Notes: generated by a model not told the origin, from the sequence alone. DNA of 64,000 nt from a bacterium (GCA_023230585.1 JALNXB010000003.1:1-64000), one strand, 5' to 3'; shown: positions 45,455 to 54,890, counted from the stretch's first letter. Numbers and translations are program-made.

Positions 45455-46642
45455 TTACGAATTTTTAGCCTTAATCTTTTTAAGCAAGGCAGGTACGACT
45501 TCAAAAACATCTCCTACTATACCCACATTAGCTACCTTAAATATAGGAGCGTCAGGGTCTTTGTTTATTGCTATAATATAATCTGAGGTTTGCATACCTG
45601 CAAGATGTTGTATTGCACCTGATATACCGCAAGCAATATAGATTTTAGGTTTAACAGTTTTACCTGTCTGACCTACCTGGTGTGGGTATGGCATCCACCC
45701 TGAATCAACAGCAGCCCTTGAAGCTCCCACAGCTCCACCAAGAGCATCTGCCAGTTCTTTAATAATAGCAAAGTTCTTAGGGTCTTTAAGCCCCCTACCA
45801 CCAGAAACTATAACCTCAGACTCTTGTAAATCAACAATATTGTCAATTTTTTCTCTACCACAAAATGTAACCTTATTTTTTATTTTTGACTTATCAAGTT
45901 CTTCAACAACAACTTCTGCTTTTCCTGATATTAATGGTGCATCATCAAAAACTTTAGGTCTTATTGTTGCCATTTGAGGTCTATGGTTTTTACATATTAT
46001 CTTTGCCATAAGGTTACCCCCAAAAGTTGGTCTTGTCTGCAACAATAGTTTTGTCTCTTCATCAATGTCTATGCCTGTACAATCGGCTGTTAAACCGGTC
46101 TTAACAATGGCCGCAACCATAGGAATAAAAGCTCTACCCATCATTGTTGCACCAGCAATAACAATATTAGGAGTATATTTTTCTATAAGTTGTGCCATAG
46201 CAAAAGCATAAGGTTCCTCTTGAAAATAATCTAAAGCAGGGTCGTCAATAACATAAACCTTATCAGCACCTCTTTTACCAAGTTCTTCAACTAAACCAGT
46301 AACATTGTTACCTAAAATTATACCAGACACCTCTTCATCAAGACTCTTTTTAAGTTTAAGAGCCCCGTTTAACATTTCAAGAGCAACCGAAGATAGTTGC
46401 CCGTCCCTACTTTCAGCAAAAAACCATATACCTTTATAATGGTCAATATTGGTTTTAAAGTCTTCTTTTTCTTCTTTATAGAGAGCGTCTTCAGGGCAAA
46501 CCTTAACACATAAACCACATAAGGTACAGTTTTCGTTTATATATAGCCTACCATCTTTTATTTCAATTGCTTCAAAAGGACATTCGTTAATACATTCCTT
46601 ACAGAGAGTACATTTTTCGTATATTATTTTTACCATAGCCAT
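45455..46642 (-). CDS. etfA: electron transfer flavoprotein alpha subunit fused to 2x[4Fe-4S] ferredoxin
   Basis: 395 aa. The first 55 residues are a two-cluster ferredoxin: C11/C14/C17/C21 and C39/C42/C45/C49. The ETF alpha N-domain follows, and the C-terminal FAD site is plain (GASRAAVDSGWMPYPHQVGQ, then ACGISGAIQHLAGM and INKDPDAPIF). Ferredoxin-fused EtfA is known from anaerobic, often electron-bifurcating ETF complexes (CarE- and LctC-type). It starts 2 bp after etfB with GGGGGT as ribosome-binding site, and leads into V-ATPase genes. The dehydrogenase partner is not in the window. Confidence 0.92.
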   Translation of the reverse strand: MAMVKIIYEKCTLCKECINECPFEAIEIKDGRLYINENCTLCGLCVKVCPEDALYKEEKEDFKTNIDHYKGIWFFAESRDGQLSSVALEMLNGALKLKKSLDEEVSGIILGNNVTGLVEELGKRGADKVYVIDDPALDYFQEEPYAFAMAQLIEKYTPNIVIAGATMMGRAFIPMVAAIVKTGLTADCTGIDIDEETKLLLQTRPTFGGNLMAKIICKNHRPQMATIRPKVFDDAPLISGKAEVVVEELDKSKIKNKVTFCGREKIDNIVDLQESEVIVSGGRGLKDPKNFAIIKELADALGGAVGASRAAVDSGWMPYPHQVGQTGKTVKPKIYIACGISGAIQHLAGMQTSDYIIAINKDPDAPIFKVANVGIVGDVFEVVPALLKKIKAKNS

Positions 46643-46643
46643 T

Positions 46644-47429
46644 TTACACTACCCCCAAATCTTCAAGTTCTTTATATAAAGCCGATGCAAGTTCTTCTGG
46701 CTCTCCTTCAACTTTTTTTCCTTCTTTCTGCAACTGTTCAGTCCAAACATCAACAACTCTTGTTGGAGAACCTTCCTGCCCAAAATTGCATTTTTCTCCT
46801 TCTACATCGCAACAACGACAAAACCCTACCTCAGCCTTTTTTGCTTTCAACATACCTTTAAGAGAAGGTATCCTCGGTTGGTTGATTTCTTTAATAACTG
46901 TTATAAGAACTGGTAGTTCTGCTTTTAACTCTTCATAATGGTCTTCCATAAGACGCACACAATGTATCTGACCAGAAGAGATATCTATTATTTTGCTCAC
47001 ATAAGTAATATATGGAATACCAAGGTGATAGGCAGTTTCTGGTCCAACCTGCCCTGTACTACCGTCAAGAGTCTCTCTACCACACAGTATAATATCAAAA
47101 TCTTTCAATGTTCTTATACCACAACTTAATATATAAGAGGTTGCGAGAGTATCGCTACCTGCAAATTCCCTATCACTTAACAGAAGTGCTTCATCAGCCC
47201 CCATAGATATAGCCTCCCTAAGAGCTTTTTCTGCCTGAGGCGGTCCCATAGATACAGCCGTGACCTTACCTCCAAACTTCTCTTTTATTCTAACTGCTTC
47301 TTCTATTGCGTAAGTATCATAAGGATTTATAACACTTTCAACGCCTTCTCTTACAATCCTGTTGGTTTCAGGATCTATTTTTACTTCAAAAGTATCAGGA
47401 ACCTGCTTAATGCAGACAATTATATTCAT
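46644..47429 (-). CDS. etfB: electron transfer flavoprotein beta subunit
   Basis: 261 aa. It starts NIIVCIKQVPDT, then INPYDTYAIEEAVRIKE and GRETLDGSTGQVGP, and ends with the GSPTRVV recognition region. I chose ATG at 47429, since AAGGGGATTTGTAT precedes it and the protein then begins as in homologues; an in-frame upstream extension to 47480 lacks that. A run of four cysteines (GFCRCCDVEGEKC) precedes the GSPTRV segment and is unusual. With EtfA it carries electrons between an acyl-CoA- or lactate-type dehydrogenase and ferredoxin/NAD. Confidence 0.92.
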   Translation of the reverse strand: MNIIVCIKQVPDTFEVKIDPETNRIVREGVESVINPYDTYAIEEAVRIKEKFGGKVTAVSMGPPQAEKALREAISMGADEALLLSDREFAGSDTLATSYILSCGIRTLKDFDIILCGRETLDGSTGQVGPETAYHLGIPYITYVSKIIDISSGQIHCVRLMEDHYEELKAELPVLITVIKEINQPRIPSLKGMLKAKKAEVGFCRCCDVEGEKCNFGQEGSPTRVVDVWTEQLQKEGKKVEGEPEELASALYKELEDLGVV

Positions 47430-47503
47430 ATACAAATCCCCTTGTAAACGAGTTTTAGAATAAAAACTCTTCTTTTTCAAGTTTCTCTTTATTTAGAAAA
47501 TTT

Positions 47504-47509
47504 ATTATA
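47504..47509 (-). promoter_or_regulatory. -10 box for the etf/V-ATPase operon
   Basis: TATAAT on the minus strand preceded by TTTGTGC, about 75 bp before the etfB ATG. The -35 region is only T-rich. Confidence 0.45.
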
Positions 47510-47598
47510 GCACAAAAAGAATATATTTTAAAAAGTAACCTCTACTATACTCATACCTGTTAGCACCAACTGTTTACAAATTACCAGTCGTTTAAAAA

Positions 47599-47943
47599 TC
47601 ATTCAATTGGAACTATATTAAATAGATACTCTTCTTGGCTTGCCATTACAGCCAAAATTTCATACCTGTACGGTTTATCAGTTTTTGATTTAAAAAGATA
47701 ATATTGAGACGCTTTGAAAAGGTGCTTTTTCTTTCTATTAGTAACCGCCTCTTCCGGGTATCCAAATTTTAAAGAACTTCTTGTTTTGACCTCAATAAAA
47801 ACAATCTCTTTTTTATGTTCAGCAATAATATCTATCTCACCAACACGAGTCTTAAAATTCCTACAGATAATCTTATAACCTTGTCTTTTTAAAAACTGTG
47901 CCCCTTTTTCTTCCCCTTTAGCGCCTAACTTCTGTTTATCCAT
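47599..47943 (-). CDS. yraN: YraN family (UPF0102) endonuclease-like protein
   Basis: 114 aa. It begins DKQKLGAKGEEKGAQFLKRQ, followed by RNFKTRVGEIDIIAEH and IVFIEVKTRSS, the PD-(D/E)XK core (Asp in EIDII, Glu-x-Lys in FIEVKTR). The family often lies next to rplS/rnhB, as here (6 bp after rplS). Possibly a DNA-processing or Holliday-junction nuclease; the biological role is unproven. The start is ATG at 47943; the Shine-Dalgarno sequence is weak. Confidence 0.9.
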   Translation of the reverse strand: MDKQKLGAKGEEKGAQFLKRQGYKIICRNFKTRVGEIDIIAEHKKEIVFIEVKTRSSLKFGYPEEAVTNRKKKHLFKASQYYLFKSKTDKPYRYEILAVMASQEEYLFNIVPIE

Positions 47944-47949
47944 CAAAAA

Positions 47950-48282
47950 TTATTTAGCTTTTTTTCTAACGTAGTACATCTTTGCTCTTGGAGCCATTCT
48001 ATTATTTTTACGTGTTTTAGTAATTTCTATCTTAACAACGTTCGGAGAATAAAGCATAAAAGTTCTTTCAACACCTTCACCATAAGAGATTTTTCTTACT
48101 GTAAAAGTTTGTCTCATCCCGCTACCTTTTTTACCAATGCATAACCCATTAAAGACCTGTATTCTCTCTTTTTCCCCTTCTTTAATTTTTACGTGAACAG
48201 AAATATCGTCACCTGGCCAAAACATTGGCACCTCTTTATCAGGGATTAACTCTTTTTCAAGTTCTTCGATTTTTTTAATCAT
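47950..48282 (-). CDS. rplS: 50S ribosomal protein L19
   Basis: 110 aa. [36 protein letters not shown] and [16 protein letters not shown] are conserved L19 segments, ending with [15 protein letters not shown]19 sits at the subunit interface. I chose ATG at 48282, with AAGGAGAAAACA upstream; an in-frame TTG at 48300 precedes this ribosome-binding site. It follows a Gfo/Idh/MocA gene by 14 bp instead of following trmD directly as in most bacteria. Confidence 0.96.
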   Translation of the reverse strand: MIKKIEELEKELIPDKEVPMFWPGDDISVHVKIKEGEKERIQVFNGLCIGKKGSGMRQTFTVRKISYGEGVERTFMLYSPNVVKIEITKTRKNNRMAPRAKMYYVRKKAK

Positions 48283-48296
48283 TGTTTTCTCCTTTT

Positions 48297-49286
48297 TCAA
48301 AAACTTATATGTTTTCCTGTCTGAGCAGAAAGATACGCTGCATCTATAACCATCATAGTATCAAGAATTTTTCTACCACTCGAAATGGGTTCAAATTTTT
48401 CTCTTATAGCTCTTACAAAATGGTCAACTTCTTTAGTATACGGACTTACATCTGTTTCGGCTTTTTCGCAAACCCCAGACGGAAAATATTTTAGTTCTCC
48501 ATCTTTACCAGCAGAACAAGCCCCTTTAACTATAACTGTGGATTCACTCCCTAAAATTTCAAGATTGTTAGAAGAACCCTTTTCTCTATACGAACCTTGA
48601 GCTATTCCCAAAATACCGTTATCAAACTCAATCATAACTATAGAACCACTCTCAACAACAGAGCCTTTTTCTGTCTGTAAAAAAGCTGTAACTCTCTGTG
48701 GTTTACCAAAAAGGTATACAAGAAGGTCTATACAGTGAGAATTAACATTCATAATCTGCCCACCACCTGACATATTCTTGTTCTCTCGCCAACCATCAGA
48801 AAGAAGCCCACCTGGAATATTAAAAGACCAAATTGCCCTTGCAGAAGATATTCTACCGAGTTTACCTTCTGAGATTACCTCAGCAGTTCTTATGTTGCAC
48901 GCCTTAAAACGTAAATGGTGTGCAACCATAAAAGTAACCCCTGCCTTATCACACATATCCACCATAAGACGTGATTCGACCATATTAAGAGCCATAGGTT
49001 TTTCACAAAGAATATGTTTACCTGCCTCTGCTGCTGAAATAACATTAGAACAATGTAAATTGTTGGGAGTAGCCAACAACACAGCTTCTATCCGACTATC
49101 AGAGAGCATCTCTTCATAACTTTTGTAACATTTTACATCTGGTTCCACAGAAGCAAGTTTGCCACATCTATCTTTATTTTTATCATAAACACCAGAAATC
49201 TCTGCATAGTTAGAGGCTTTTATACCTGGCTGATGAAACTTCTCTGCAATAGCACCATACCCCACTATGCCAATCTTTAATTTCAT
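48297..49286 (-). CDS. Gfo/Idh/MocA-family oxidoreductase inside the ribosomal operon
   Basis: 329 aa. The Rossmann start is [19 protein letters not shown], the catalytic-loop lysine is in [11 protein letters not shown], and [15 protein letters not shown] marks the substrate domain. The ATG overlaps the trmD stop (TGATG) and has AAGGAGAATATTTG before it, so it is translationally coupled to trmD; rplS follows by 14 bp. The position between trmD and rplS is unusual and rimM is missing. Reaction: NAD(P)-dependent sugar or inositol oxidoreduction; substrate unknown. Confidence 0.9.
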   Translation of the reverse strand: MKLKIGIVGYGAIAEKFHQPGIKASNYAEISGVYDKNKDRCGKLASVEPDVKCYKSYEEMLSDSRIEAVLLATPNNLHCSNVISAAEAGKHILCEKPMALNMVESRLMVDMCDKAGVTFMVAHHLRFKACNIRTAEVISEGKLGRISSARAIWSFNIPGGLLSDGWRENKNMSGGGQIMNVNSHCIDLLVYLFGKPQRVTAFLQTEKGSVVESGSIVMIEFDNGILGIAQGSYREKGSSNNLEILGSESTVIVKGACSAGKDGELKYFPSGVCEKAETDVSPYTKEVDHFVRAIREKFEPISSGRKILDTMMVIDAAYLSAQTGKHISF

Positions 49287-49990
49287 CAAATATTCTCCTT
49301 ATCTGACCTTTTTAGATATTTCTTATAAAGTTCTGGTTTTCTTTCTTTTGTTCTTTCTAAGGCTTGTTGTTGACGCCATTCTTCTATTTTTTTATGGTTG
49401 CCAGACAGAAGAACATCAGGCACCTTCATTCCTCTAAATACTTCTGGTCTTGTGTAGCAAGGCCAGTCCAGAAGTCCTTCAAAAAAACTCTCATAAGAAA
49501 AAGACTCTTCAGGTAAAACTCCCTGAAGGAGCCGAACAACTCCTTCTGTTACAACCATTGCAGGCAGTTCTCCGCCGGTCAAGATGTAATCCCCAATAGA
49601 TATCTCTTCATCACAGATAGATGTTACCCTTTCATCTATACCTTCATAATGCCCGCAGATTATAATTATCCCTTCCTCTTTACTAAACTCTTTGGCTTTA
49701 TTCTGAGTAAAAAGAAGACCCTGAGGAGTAGTCAGTATTACTTTTGCATCATTATTCTCTTTCTTAATTTCTTCTACAGCTTTAAAGATAGGCTCACATT
49801 TAAAAACCATACCTTTCCCACCACCATACGGAGCATCATCAATTTTTTTATGCCTATCTGCAGGGTCAGCAAAATCTCTTAAATTCCATATCTTAATATA
49901 AACTAATTTTTTTTCTCTTGCTCTACCTATTATGCTACTTTCCAAAGGAGTAAACATCTCTGGAAAAATAGTTAATATATCGATTCTCAT
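49286..49990 (-). CDS. trmD: tRNA (guanine37-N1)-methyltransferase TrmD
   Basis: 234 aa. The knotted SPOUT motifs are complete: DDAPYGGGKGMVFKCEP, IICGHYEGIDERV, and SIGDYILTGGELPAMVV. It methylates G37 of tRNAs with a G36, preventing frameshifting. Four nucleotides overlap rpsP (ATGA). In most bacteria rimM stands between rpsP and trmD; it is absent here. Confidence 0.96.
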   Translation of the reverse strand: MRIDILTIFPEMFTPLESSIIGRAREKKLVYIKIWNLRDFADPADRHKKIDDAPYGGGKGMVFKCEPIFKAVEEIKKENNDAKVILTTPQGLLFTQNKAKEFSKEEGIIIICGHYEGIDERVTSICDEEISIGDYILTGGELPAMVVTEGVVRLLQGVLPEESFSYESFFEGLLDWPCYTRPEVFRGMKVPDVLLSGNHKKIEEWRQQQALERTKERKPELYKKYLKRSDKENI

Positions 49991-50250
49991 TTATCAACAT
50001 TAGCTGGAATAAATATACCTTTCTTCTTCATCAAACTTTTAACCGTAGGTGAAGGTTTCGCTCCAACACTAAACCAGTATTGAACTCTATCTTCTTTAAT
50101 TTCAATTACCTTTTCCTTTGGTATAGGGTCGTAATGTCCCAATATTTCAAGAACATCTCCTCTCCCATCTTTCTTTTTACTTATTGCCACAATTCTAAAA
50201 AATGGCCTATTTTTTTTACCTTTTCTTACTAACCTTATTGTTGCGGACAT
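49987..50250 (-). CDS. rpsP: 30S ribosomal protein S16
   Basis: 87 aa. ATIRLVRKGKKNRPFFRIV and LGHYDPIPKEK are the family signature, with YWFSVGAKPSPTV near the C-terminus. AAAGGAGAAAAATAAAT precedes the ATG. First gene of the operon rpsP-trmD-Gfo-rplS-yraN; a terminator hairpin for the preceding gene lies immediately upstream. Confidence 0.96.
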   Translation of the reverse strand: MSATIRLVRKGKKNRPFFRIVAISKKKDGRGDVLEILGHYDPIPKEKVIEIKEDRVQYWFSVGAKPSPTVKSLMKKKGIFIPANVDK

Positions 50251-50282
50251 ATTTATTTTTCTCCTTTCTAATATTTTTAAAT

Positions 50283-50328
50283 AACAAAAACACAGGTTAA
50301 ACTATTTTTAACTTTAATAGAAAACCTG
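50283..50328 (-). terminator. terminator after the Gfo/Idh/MocA gene at 50354-51427
   Basis: On the minus strand CAGGTT (50328-50323) pairs with AACCTG (50298-50293). An inner CTATT/AATAG stem lies within the loop, and TGTTTTTGTTATTT follows. Confidence 0.6.
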
Positions 50329-50353
50329 AGACTAAAAAATTATTGTACAACTA

Positions 50354-51427
50354 CTAACCTACCTCCTCTACCTTTCCACTTTCAAGAGACTTATGAACAG
50401 CAACACCTATTTTTGTTGCTTCAAGCCCGTCTTCTCCTAAAGCAGTTATCTCCTTTTTTATATCATTAAGAGTTCCACCTTTTCTAAGACGTTCAAGATT
50501 ATACACGAAATCTGCAATACTTTCAATACCGTAACCTAAATATTTTATTCCTCCTGATTTATCGCTTTCTTCATATATAAAAGCAGGATTATATGTCATA
50601 ACACCAGATTTCTCATAAAAAACCCTTGTTCCTCTGTCTTGACTGTCGCACTCAATAACACCTTTATCACCTACAAGTTTAAAACCTTGGTTAACAATCG
50701 ATTCAAATTTTTCAGGAAAAATCCATGATACATCAAAATTTATTATAACCCCATTTTTAAACTCTATCATACTGGACACAAAATCATAGGTATCTATTCC
50801 CAAACTTTTTAACCTAACCTTACTACCTTTAGCATAAACGGTCTTTCCATCACTACCTATTAGCCACCTCATAAGATCAAAAAAATGTACCCCAAGAAAC
50901 CATACTGGAGAACTTTGAGCAGCCCAAGAAACAAACCAATCTCGAGGTACCACTATCTTATCTTCCATATAAGCGTACCCGTATTTCAAGGTACCGGCTT
51001 TGTTCTTCTCTATATCTTTTTTGACAGCCAGATGGAAAGGGTCAAACCTTTTATGAAAATCTACTTGTAGCAGAAGTTTATTCTTTTTACAAACCTCTAT
51101 CATTTCCTGGCACCCCTCAACTGTTATATCAAGAGGTTTTTCTACAAAAATATGTTTCCCTAAATTGGCTGCATATAAAACAGGCTCTCTATGGAAAGGG
51201 TCTGGTGTAGCAATCGCAACAGCGTCAACATCTTTTTCAGACAACAACATCTCTTTATAATCCAGATATCCCTTTTTTCCGTATCTCTTAGATTGACTTG
51301 CAAGTAGATGGGGGTCTATGTCGCACAGTGCAACAAGTTTACATCTACCCTGCTTTTCCATTTGAGAAAACGTGTTCAAAATATTGGTGCCAAACCTTCC
51401 TGCCCCAATAACAGCCAGTTTAACCAT
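50354..51427 (-). CDS. Gfo/Idh/MocA-family oxidoreductase
   Basis: 357 aa. The Rossmann start is KLAVIGAGRFGTNIL, ALCDIDPHLL ends strand 2, HIFVEKPLDI holds the catalytic lysine, and GVHFFDLMRWLIG belongs to the substrate domain; this resembles inositol 2-dehydrogenase-like members. GGGAGAAGTTA precedes the ATG. It is followed by a terminator, so it is probably transcribed alone or with the DUF1846 gene upstream (121-bp gap). The third member of this family in the window. Confidence 0.9.
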   Translation of the reverse strand: MVKLAVIGAGRFGTNILNTFSQMEKQGRCKLVALCDIDPHLLASQSKRYGKKGYLDYKEMLLSEKDVDAVAIATPDPFHREPVLYAANLGKHIFVEKPLDITVEGCQEMIEVCKKNKLLLQVDFHKRFDPFHLAVKKDIEKNKAGTLKYGYAYMEDKIVVPRDWFVSWAAQSSPVWFLGVHFFDLMRWLIGSDGKTVYAKGSKVRLKSLGIDTYDFVSSMIEFKNGVIINFDVSWIFPEKFESIVNQGFKLVGDKGVIECDSQDRGTRVFYEKSGVMTYNPAFIYEESDKSGGIKYLGYGIESIADFVYNLERLRKGGTLNDIKKEITALGEDGLEATKIGVAVHKSLESGKVEEVG

Positions 51428-51548
51428 TAACTTCTCCCATTTTTAACTATTTTCTGCCAAATTCAACAAGCTACCCCACACTTTCTATAACAAAAAAACA
51501 CACTTCGCACTTATTTTAACCCCGCACCTATTTAAAATTAAGCATATC

Positions 51549-53063
51549 TTAAAAGACAAGATTACTAGAAGGGAAAGCTCCATCCGTTGTAATATATATT
51601 CGAAGATTCCTTAACCCTATCTCATCCCCAGGGATAGGAATATGAGTAAAATGAGCATCGCAACCTGAAAGTTCGTTAAGTTTTGCCATAGCAACCTCAG
51701 CTGAAGGATTTGTTGCCGCAGAAAAACTTAATACTATCAAAGTTTCCGCAAGATCAAGAATTTCGCTTTTAAGGTTCAGAATATCCCTTTTCATAGTGGC
51801 AATATTCTCTATTACGTGTGGTGAAAGAAGATGTATCTGGTCAGGTATACCTGCCAAATATTTTATAGCGTTAAGTACAAGGGAGGAAGCAGCACTCATC
51901 AAACAAGAATTTTTTCCTGTTATGATAGTATCATCTTTTAATTGTAAAGCAGCCCCCCAACTTATTTTCGGAAGATTTATTCTGTTTTTCCTTTCCTCAG
52001 AAGCAGCTTTTCTTGCTGGTTTTACAACCAACCTATCCTCTATTTTAGTTCCACATTCTTCCATTAGAAGAATCGTCTTATCAACAATCTCTTTACCTCC
52101 AACGCCAAGTATAGATTCATACCTATGCCTAAAATATCTTCTTATAAGTTCCTGTTGAGCCGCCTGCCTAACAAGACTATCATCTATAATTGCTGCTCCA
52201 ACACGGTTAACCCCCATATCAGTAGGAGAAGAGTAAGGTATCTGCCCGTTTGTTATCTTTTCAAGAATCCTTTTTAGTACAGGAAAAATTTCAACATCTC
52301 TATTATAATTAACAGTACTTTTTCCGTAAGTATTAAGATGAAACGGGTCTATAACATTGGCATCGTTCACATCTACTGTTGCTGCTTCGTAAGCAAGGTT
52401 TACTGGGTGTTTTAAAGGAATATCCCATACAGGAAAAGTTTCAAATTTAGCATATCCCGAACGTATTCCTCTCTTATGGTCGTGGTAAAGTTGAGACAAA
52501 CAGGTTGCCAGTTTTCCGCTTCCAGGACCAGGACCTGTCACCACAACAACAGGGTTGTTCGTCTTTATATAACTGTTTTTACCGTAACCTTCCTCACTCA
52601 CAATAGTTTCTATATCTGTGGGATACCCTTTTGTAGCAGAATGAAGATATACAGTAATATTATGGTTCTCAAGTCGTTTTTGAAAATTTATAGCTTGTGG
52701 TTGGTTATCAAAACGTGTTATAACCACCCCAAGAATATCTAACCCATAATCTCTAAGCCCGTCAATAAGTTTTAGAGTATCTACATCATAAGTAATCCCA
52801 AAGTCTCCCCTAATATGCCCTTTTTCTATATCTTCAGCATAGATACAAAGTAGAATATCTATCTTATCTTCAAGTTGTTTCAAAAGTTTAATCTTGACGT
52901 TAGGGTCGTACCCGGGCAAAACTCTGGCAGCGTGGTAATCATAAAGAAGTTTCCCGCCAAACTCTAAATAGAGTTTCCCTTCAAACATATCTATACGTTT
53001 AAGGATTTCTTTGCTCTGCTCTTCAAGATACTTTTCATTATCAAAACCTATACCAGTAATCAT
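51549..53063 (-). CDS. DUF1846-family protein
   Basis: 504 aa, close to the usual length. IGFDNEKYLEEQSKEIL and KLYLEFGGKLLYDYHAARV at the start, then VVVTGPGPGSGKLATCLSQ (an ATP-binding-type loop) and ADYVIDDSLVRQAAQQEL-like elements are characteristic of this family, whose structures are known but whose function is not. I chose ATG at 53063 because the protein then begins as in homologues; in-frame starts at 53096-53102 would overlap the upstream coaC-like gene. The loop suggests nucleotide binding. Confidence 0.85.
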   Translation of the reverse strand: MITGIGFDNEKYLEEQSKEILKRIDMFEGKLYLEFGGKLLYDYHAARVLPGYDPNVKIKLLKQLEDKIDILLCIYAEDIEKGHIRGDFGITYDVDTLKLIDGLRDYGLDILGVVITRFDNQPQAINFQKRLENHNITVYLHSATKGYPTDIETIVSEEGYGKNSYIKTNNPVVVVTGPGPGSGKLATCLSQLYHDHKRGIRSGYAKFETFPVWDIPLKHPVNLAYEAATVDVNDANVIDPFHLNTYGKSTVNYNRDVEIFPVLKRILEKITNGQIPYSSPTDMGVNRVGAAIIDDSLVRQAAQQELIRRYFRHRYESILGVGGKEIVDKTILLMEECGTKIEDRLVVKPARKAASEERKNRINLPKISWGAALQLKDDTIITGKNSCLMSAASSLVLNAIKYLAGIPDQIHLLSPHVIENIATMKRDILNLKSEILDLAETLIVLSFSAATNPSAEVAMAKLNELSGCDAHFTHIPIPGDEIGLRNLRIYITTDGAFPSSNLVF

Positions 53064-53073
53064 ACCTTCTCTC

Positions 53074-53616
53074 TTATTTGTAAATTTTTTCAACATCATC
53101 AACTATCTTTTCAATCGTAGCAAGACGACCTGTCCCTTTCTTGCCTGACGCAAGTTCCCCTGCTTCTGGTTCAACAAATAGATATCCAACCTTTTTTAAC
53201 TTCTCTACATTTTCAGAAAGGATTTTATTATTCCACATATTGTCGTTCATAGCAGGCGCAAAAATCACTTTCCCCTGAAAAGCAATAATCGTGCTGGTCA
53301 ATAAATCATCACACACGCCAGAGGCAAGTTTTCCTATCACATTTGCGGTGGCTGGAGCTACAAGAATAATATCCGCAAATTCAGATAAAGATATATGGCT
53401 TATATCGTTAGAGGTGTACGCTTCTTTTGAAAACATATCCAAGTATACAGAATTTCCAGAAAGGGTTGCAAGGGTAAGAGGCGTAATAAAATGAGAAGCC
53501 GCCTTTGTCATAACAACCTTGACATTCCACCCTCTCTTTTTCAACTGCCTAACTATTTCACAAGATTTATAAGCAGCAATAGAGCCACAAACCCCAACTA
53601 CCACATTTTTTCTCAT
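53074..53616 (-). CDS. coaC: stand-alone CoaC-type flavoprotein (phosphopantothenoylcysteine decarboxylase)
   Basis: 180 aa HFCD-family flavoprotein. GVCGSIAAYKSCEIVRQL is the FMN site, ISHISLSEFADIILVAPAT contains the catalytic His, and PAMNDNMW is the substrate-recognition clamp. Only the decarboxylase half of CoaBC is here; the CoaB synthetase domain is absent from this gene. I chose ATG at 53616, preceded by AAGGAGTTGCTA; an in-frame extension upstream enters the tRNA gene. It forms 4-phosphopantetheine for coenzyme A. A related flavoprotein for another decarboxylation cannot be excluded. Confidence 0.88.
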   Translation of the reverse strand: MRKNVVVGVCGSIAAYKSCEIVRQLKKRGWNVKVVMTKAASHFITPLTLATLSGNSVYLDMFSKEAYTSNDISHISLSEFADIILVAPATANVIGKLASGVCDDLLTSTIIAFQGKVIFAPAMNDNMWNNKILSENVEKLKKVGYLFVEPEAGELASGKKGTGRLATIEKIVDDVEKIYK

Positions 53617-53674
53617 TAGCAACTCCTTAAAATTAGAAACCCCTCCTAAATACACTTTTTTATAATAAAACAAG

Positions 53675-53748
53675 TACCCCTGGCCCGATTCGAACAGGCG
53701 ACACACGGTTTAGGAAACCGTTGCTCTATCCATCTGAGCTACAGGGGC
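53675..53748 (-). tRNA. tRNA-Arg (anticodon CCU)
   Basis: 74 nt on the minus strand. Acceptor GCCCCTG pairs with CAGGGGT; the D-arm has AGCTCAGATGGATAGAGC, the anticodon stem-loop is ACGGT-TTCCTAA-ACCGT with CCT at the centre, and the T-arm has GTTCGAATC. CCA is not encoded. It decodes AGG. The only tRNA I find in the window. Confidence 0.95.
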
Positions 53749-53869
53749 ATTTTTTTTGCACTCAAACAGAAATATATATTTATATTTTACCACATTTTTT
53801 TTTTTTAGTCCTGCATCACCTAATATTTTTCTTAAAAGTTGAAAAAAAGATTAAATAATACAGATAGAA

Positions 53870-54060
53870 ACGAAGGTTATTCCTCGGAGGTACTCGGACA
53901 AGACACAGTAGGAGAGGAATGTAAAGATTGTCCCTTATATGTCATTCCGGATTTATCCCAGCTTTTGCCTTCTACCCTTGGGGGAGAGGGATTAAGGGTG
54001 AGGGGGCTATAGAGAGGTTAATGGGATGAGTTTTATCCCTCGGGGATACTCTGGACAAGT
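53870..54060. repeat. intergenic repeat debris
   Basis: Contains a reverse piece of the 90-bp family (GTCATTCCGGATTTATCCC at about 53941) and a reverse partial copy of the 130-bp repeat (GAGAGGTTAATGGGATGAG at about 54011). The gap 53749-54095 shows no gene. Confidence 0.5.
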
Positions 54061-54095
54061 CGCCGAAGGCGAAAAGGGATTGGGACATCTATAAA

Positions 54096-54704
54096 TTAAC
54101 TATTATTTGCTTTCGGCTTGCTTATTTCAATCCAACCACCATTCTTGTATGCAAAAAATTCCCAGAAAATTTCTCCATTGACTCTTGACCCCAAGATTAC
54201 TAAATGTTTTCTCATCGTTGAAAAATCATCAAAAACATCGGCTTTTTTGAGAATCTCAGCATACGCATTTAGATACACATCTTTATCCCTACCTTCTGGA
54301 TAAGTAATGAGAACCTTAAGAGGGGAATTAAAAATGGATAGTTTATTCATCTCAAGGCTACTATCCTTCATATTGTTTTCATGCTCAATGATTACAGGCA
54401 AGTATTCTGCACAAGAATAAGATGGATTCATCAATTCCTTTCCTTCTTTCTCGTAAAAAGTAGTGTATAAAACAGCATCCAATAACCAGTATTCCCTGTA
54501 ATACTTCAATTCTAATCTCTCTACCACCATATACAGCAAACTCTTGTCGTCAGCTGTTTTTACAACCATATTCTTAGTAAAATTACCGGGATAATTCCAT
54601 GAATCTATCAATAATTGCTCAAAATCTTTATCTTTTGCTGTGTTCTCTTTAGGTGCGTCTTTCTTTGGCTCAAGAGCATCCTCCCCTGTTGTGCTAAAAA
54701 TCAC
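54096..54704 (-). pseudogene. hypothetical protein, probably truncated at its 5' end by the IS element
   Basis: At least 202 aa, unrecognised. The body is charged and mostly soluble (SWNYPGNFTKNMVVKTADDK, then EYWLLDAVLYTTFYEKEGKE), preceded by a Lys/Glu-rich stretch. The first possible start is a GTG at 54704 without a ribosome-binding site; the frame stays open a further 30 nt as a short hydrophobic run (KLIVLKYVIFS) and stops at the IS border. This looks like the end of a signal peptide whose beginning was removed by the insertion. Possibly a periplasmic or surface protein (inference). Confidence 0.55.
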
Positions 54705-54735
54705 ATACTTTAATACAATAAGTTTGGATTACCCC

Positions 54736-54756
54736 CTAGCGTGAGTTTCCCACTTT
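54736..54756. repeat. IS left inverted repeat
   Basis: Exact reverse complement of 56669-56689. Confidence 0.9.
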
Positions 54757-54890
54757 CATAACATAAAATAATACAAAATTAAGTAAGGATAAGGGTTTCC
54801 GCTTATTTTTTATGTATATACTAAAATAAATAATTAAAACAATATTATATACTCTTAAAATGCTTGTTATTAAAAAGAATAAAAATATAT

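Noticed and set aside
53617..53706. N-terminal extension of the coaC-like gene
   Set aside because: It would run into the tRNA gene; the ATG at 53616 has a good ribosome-binding site and matches the family start.
53675..53748. tRNA-Arg as attachment site of the right-hand island
   Set aside because: The island lies on the 5' side of the tRNA, and I found no copy of the tRNA 3' end further right, nor an integrase.
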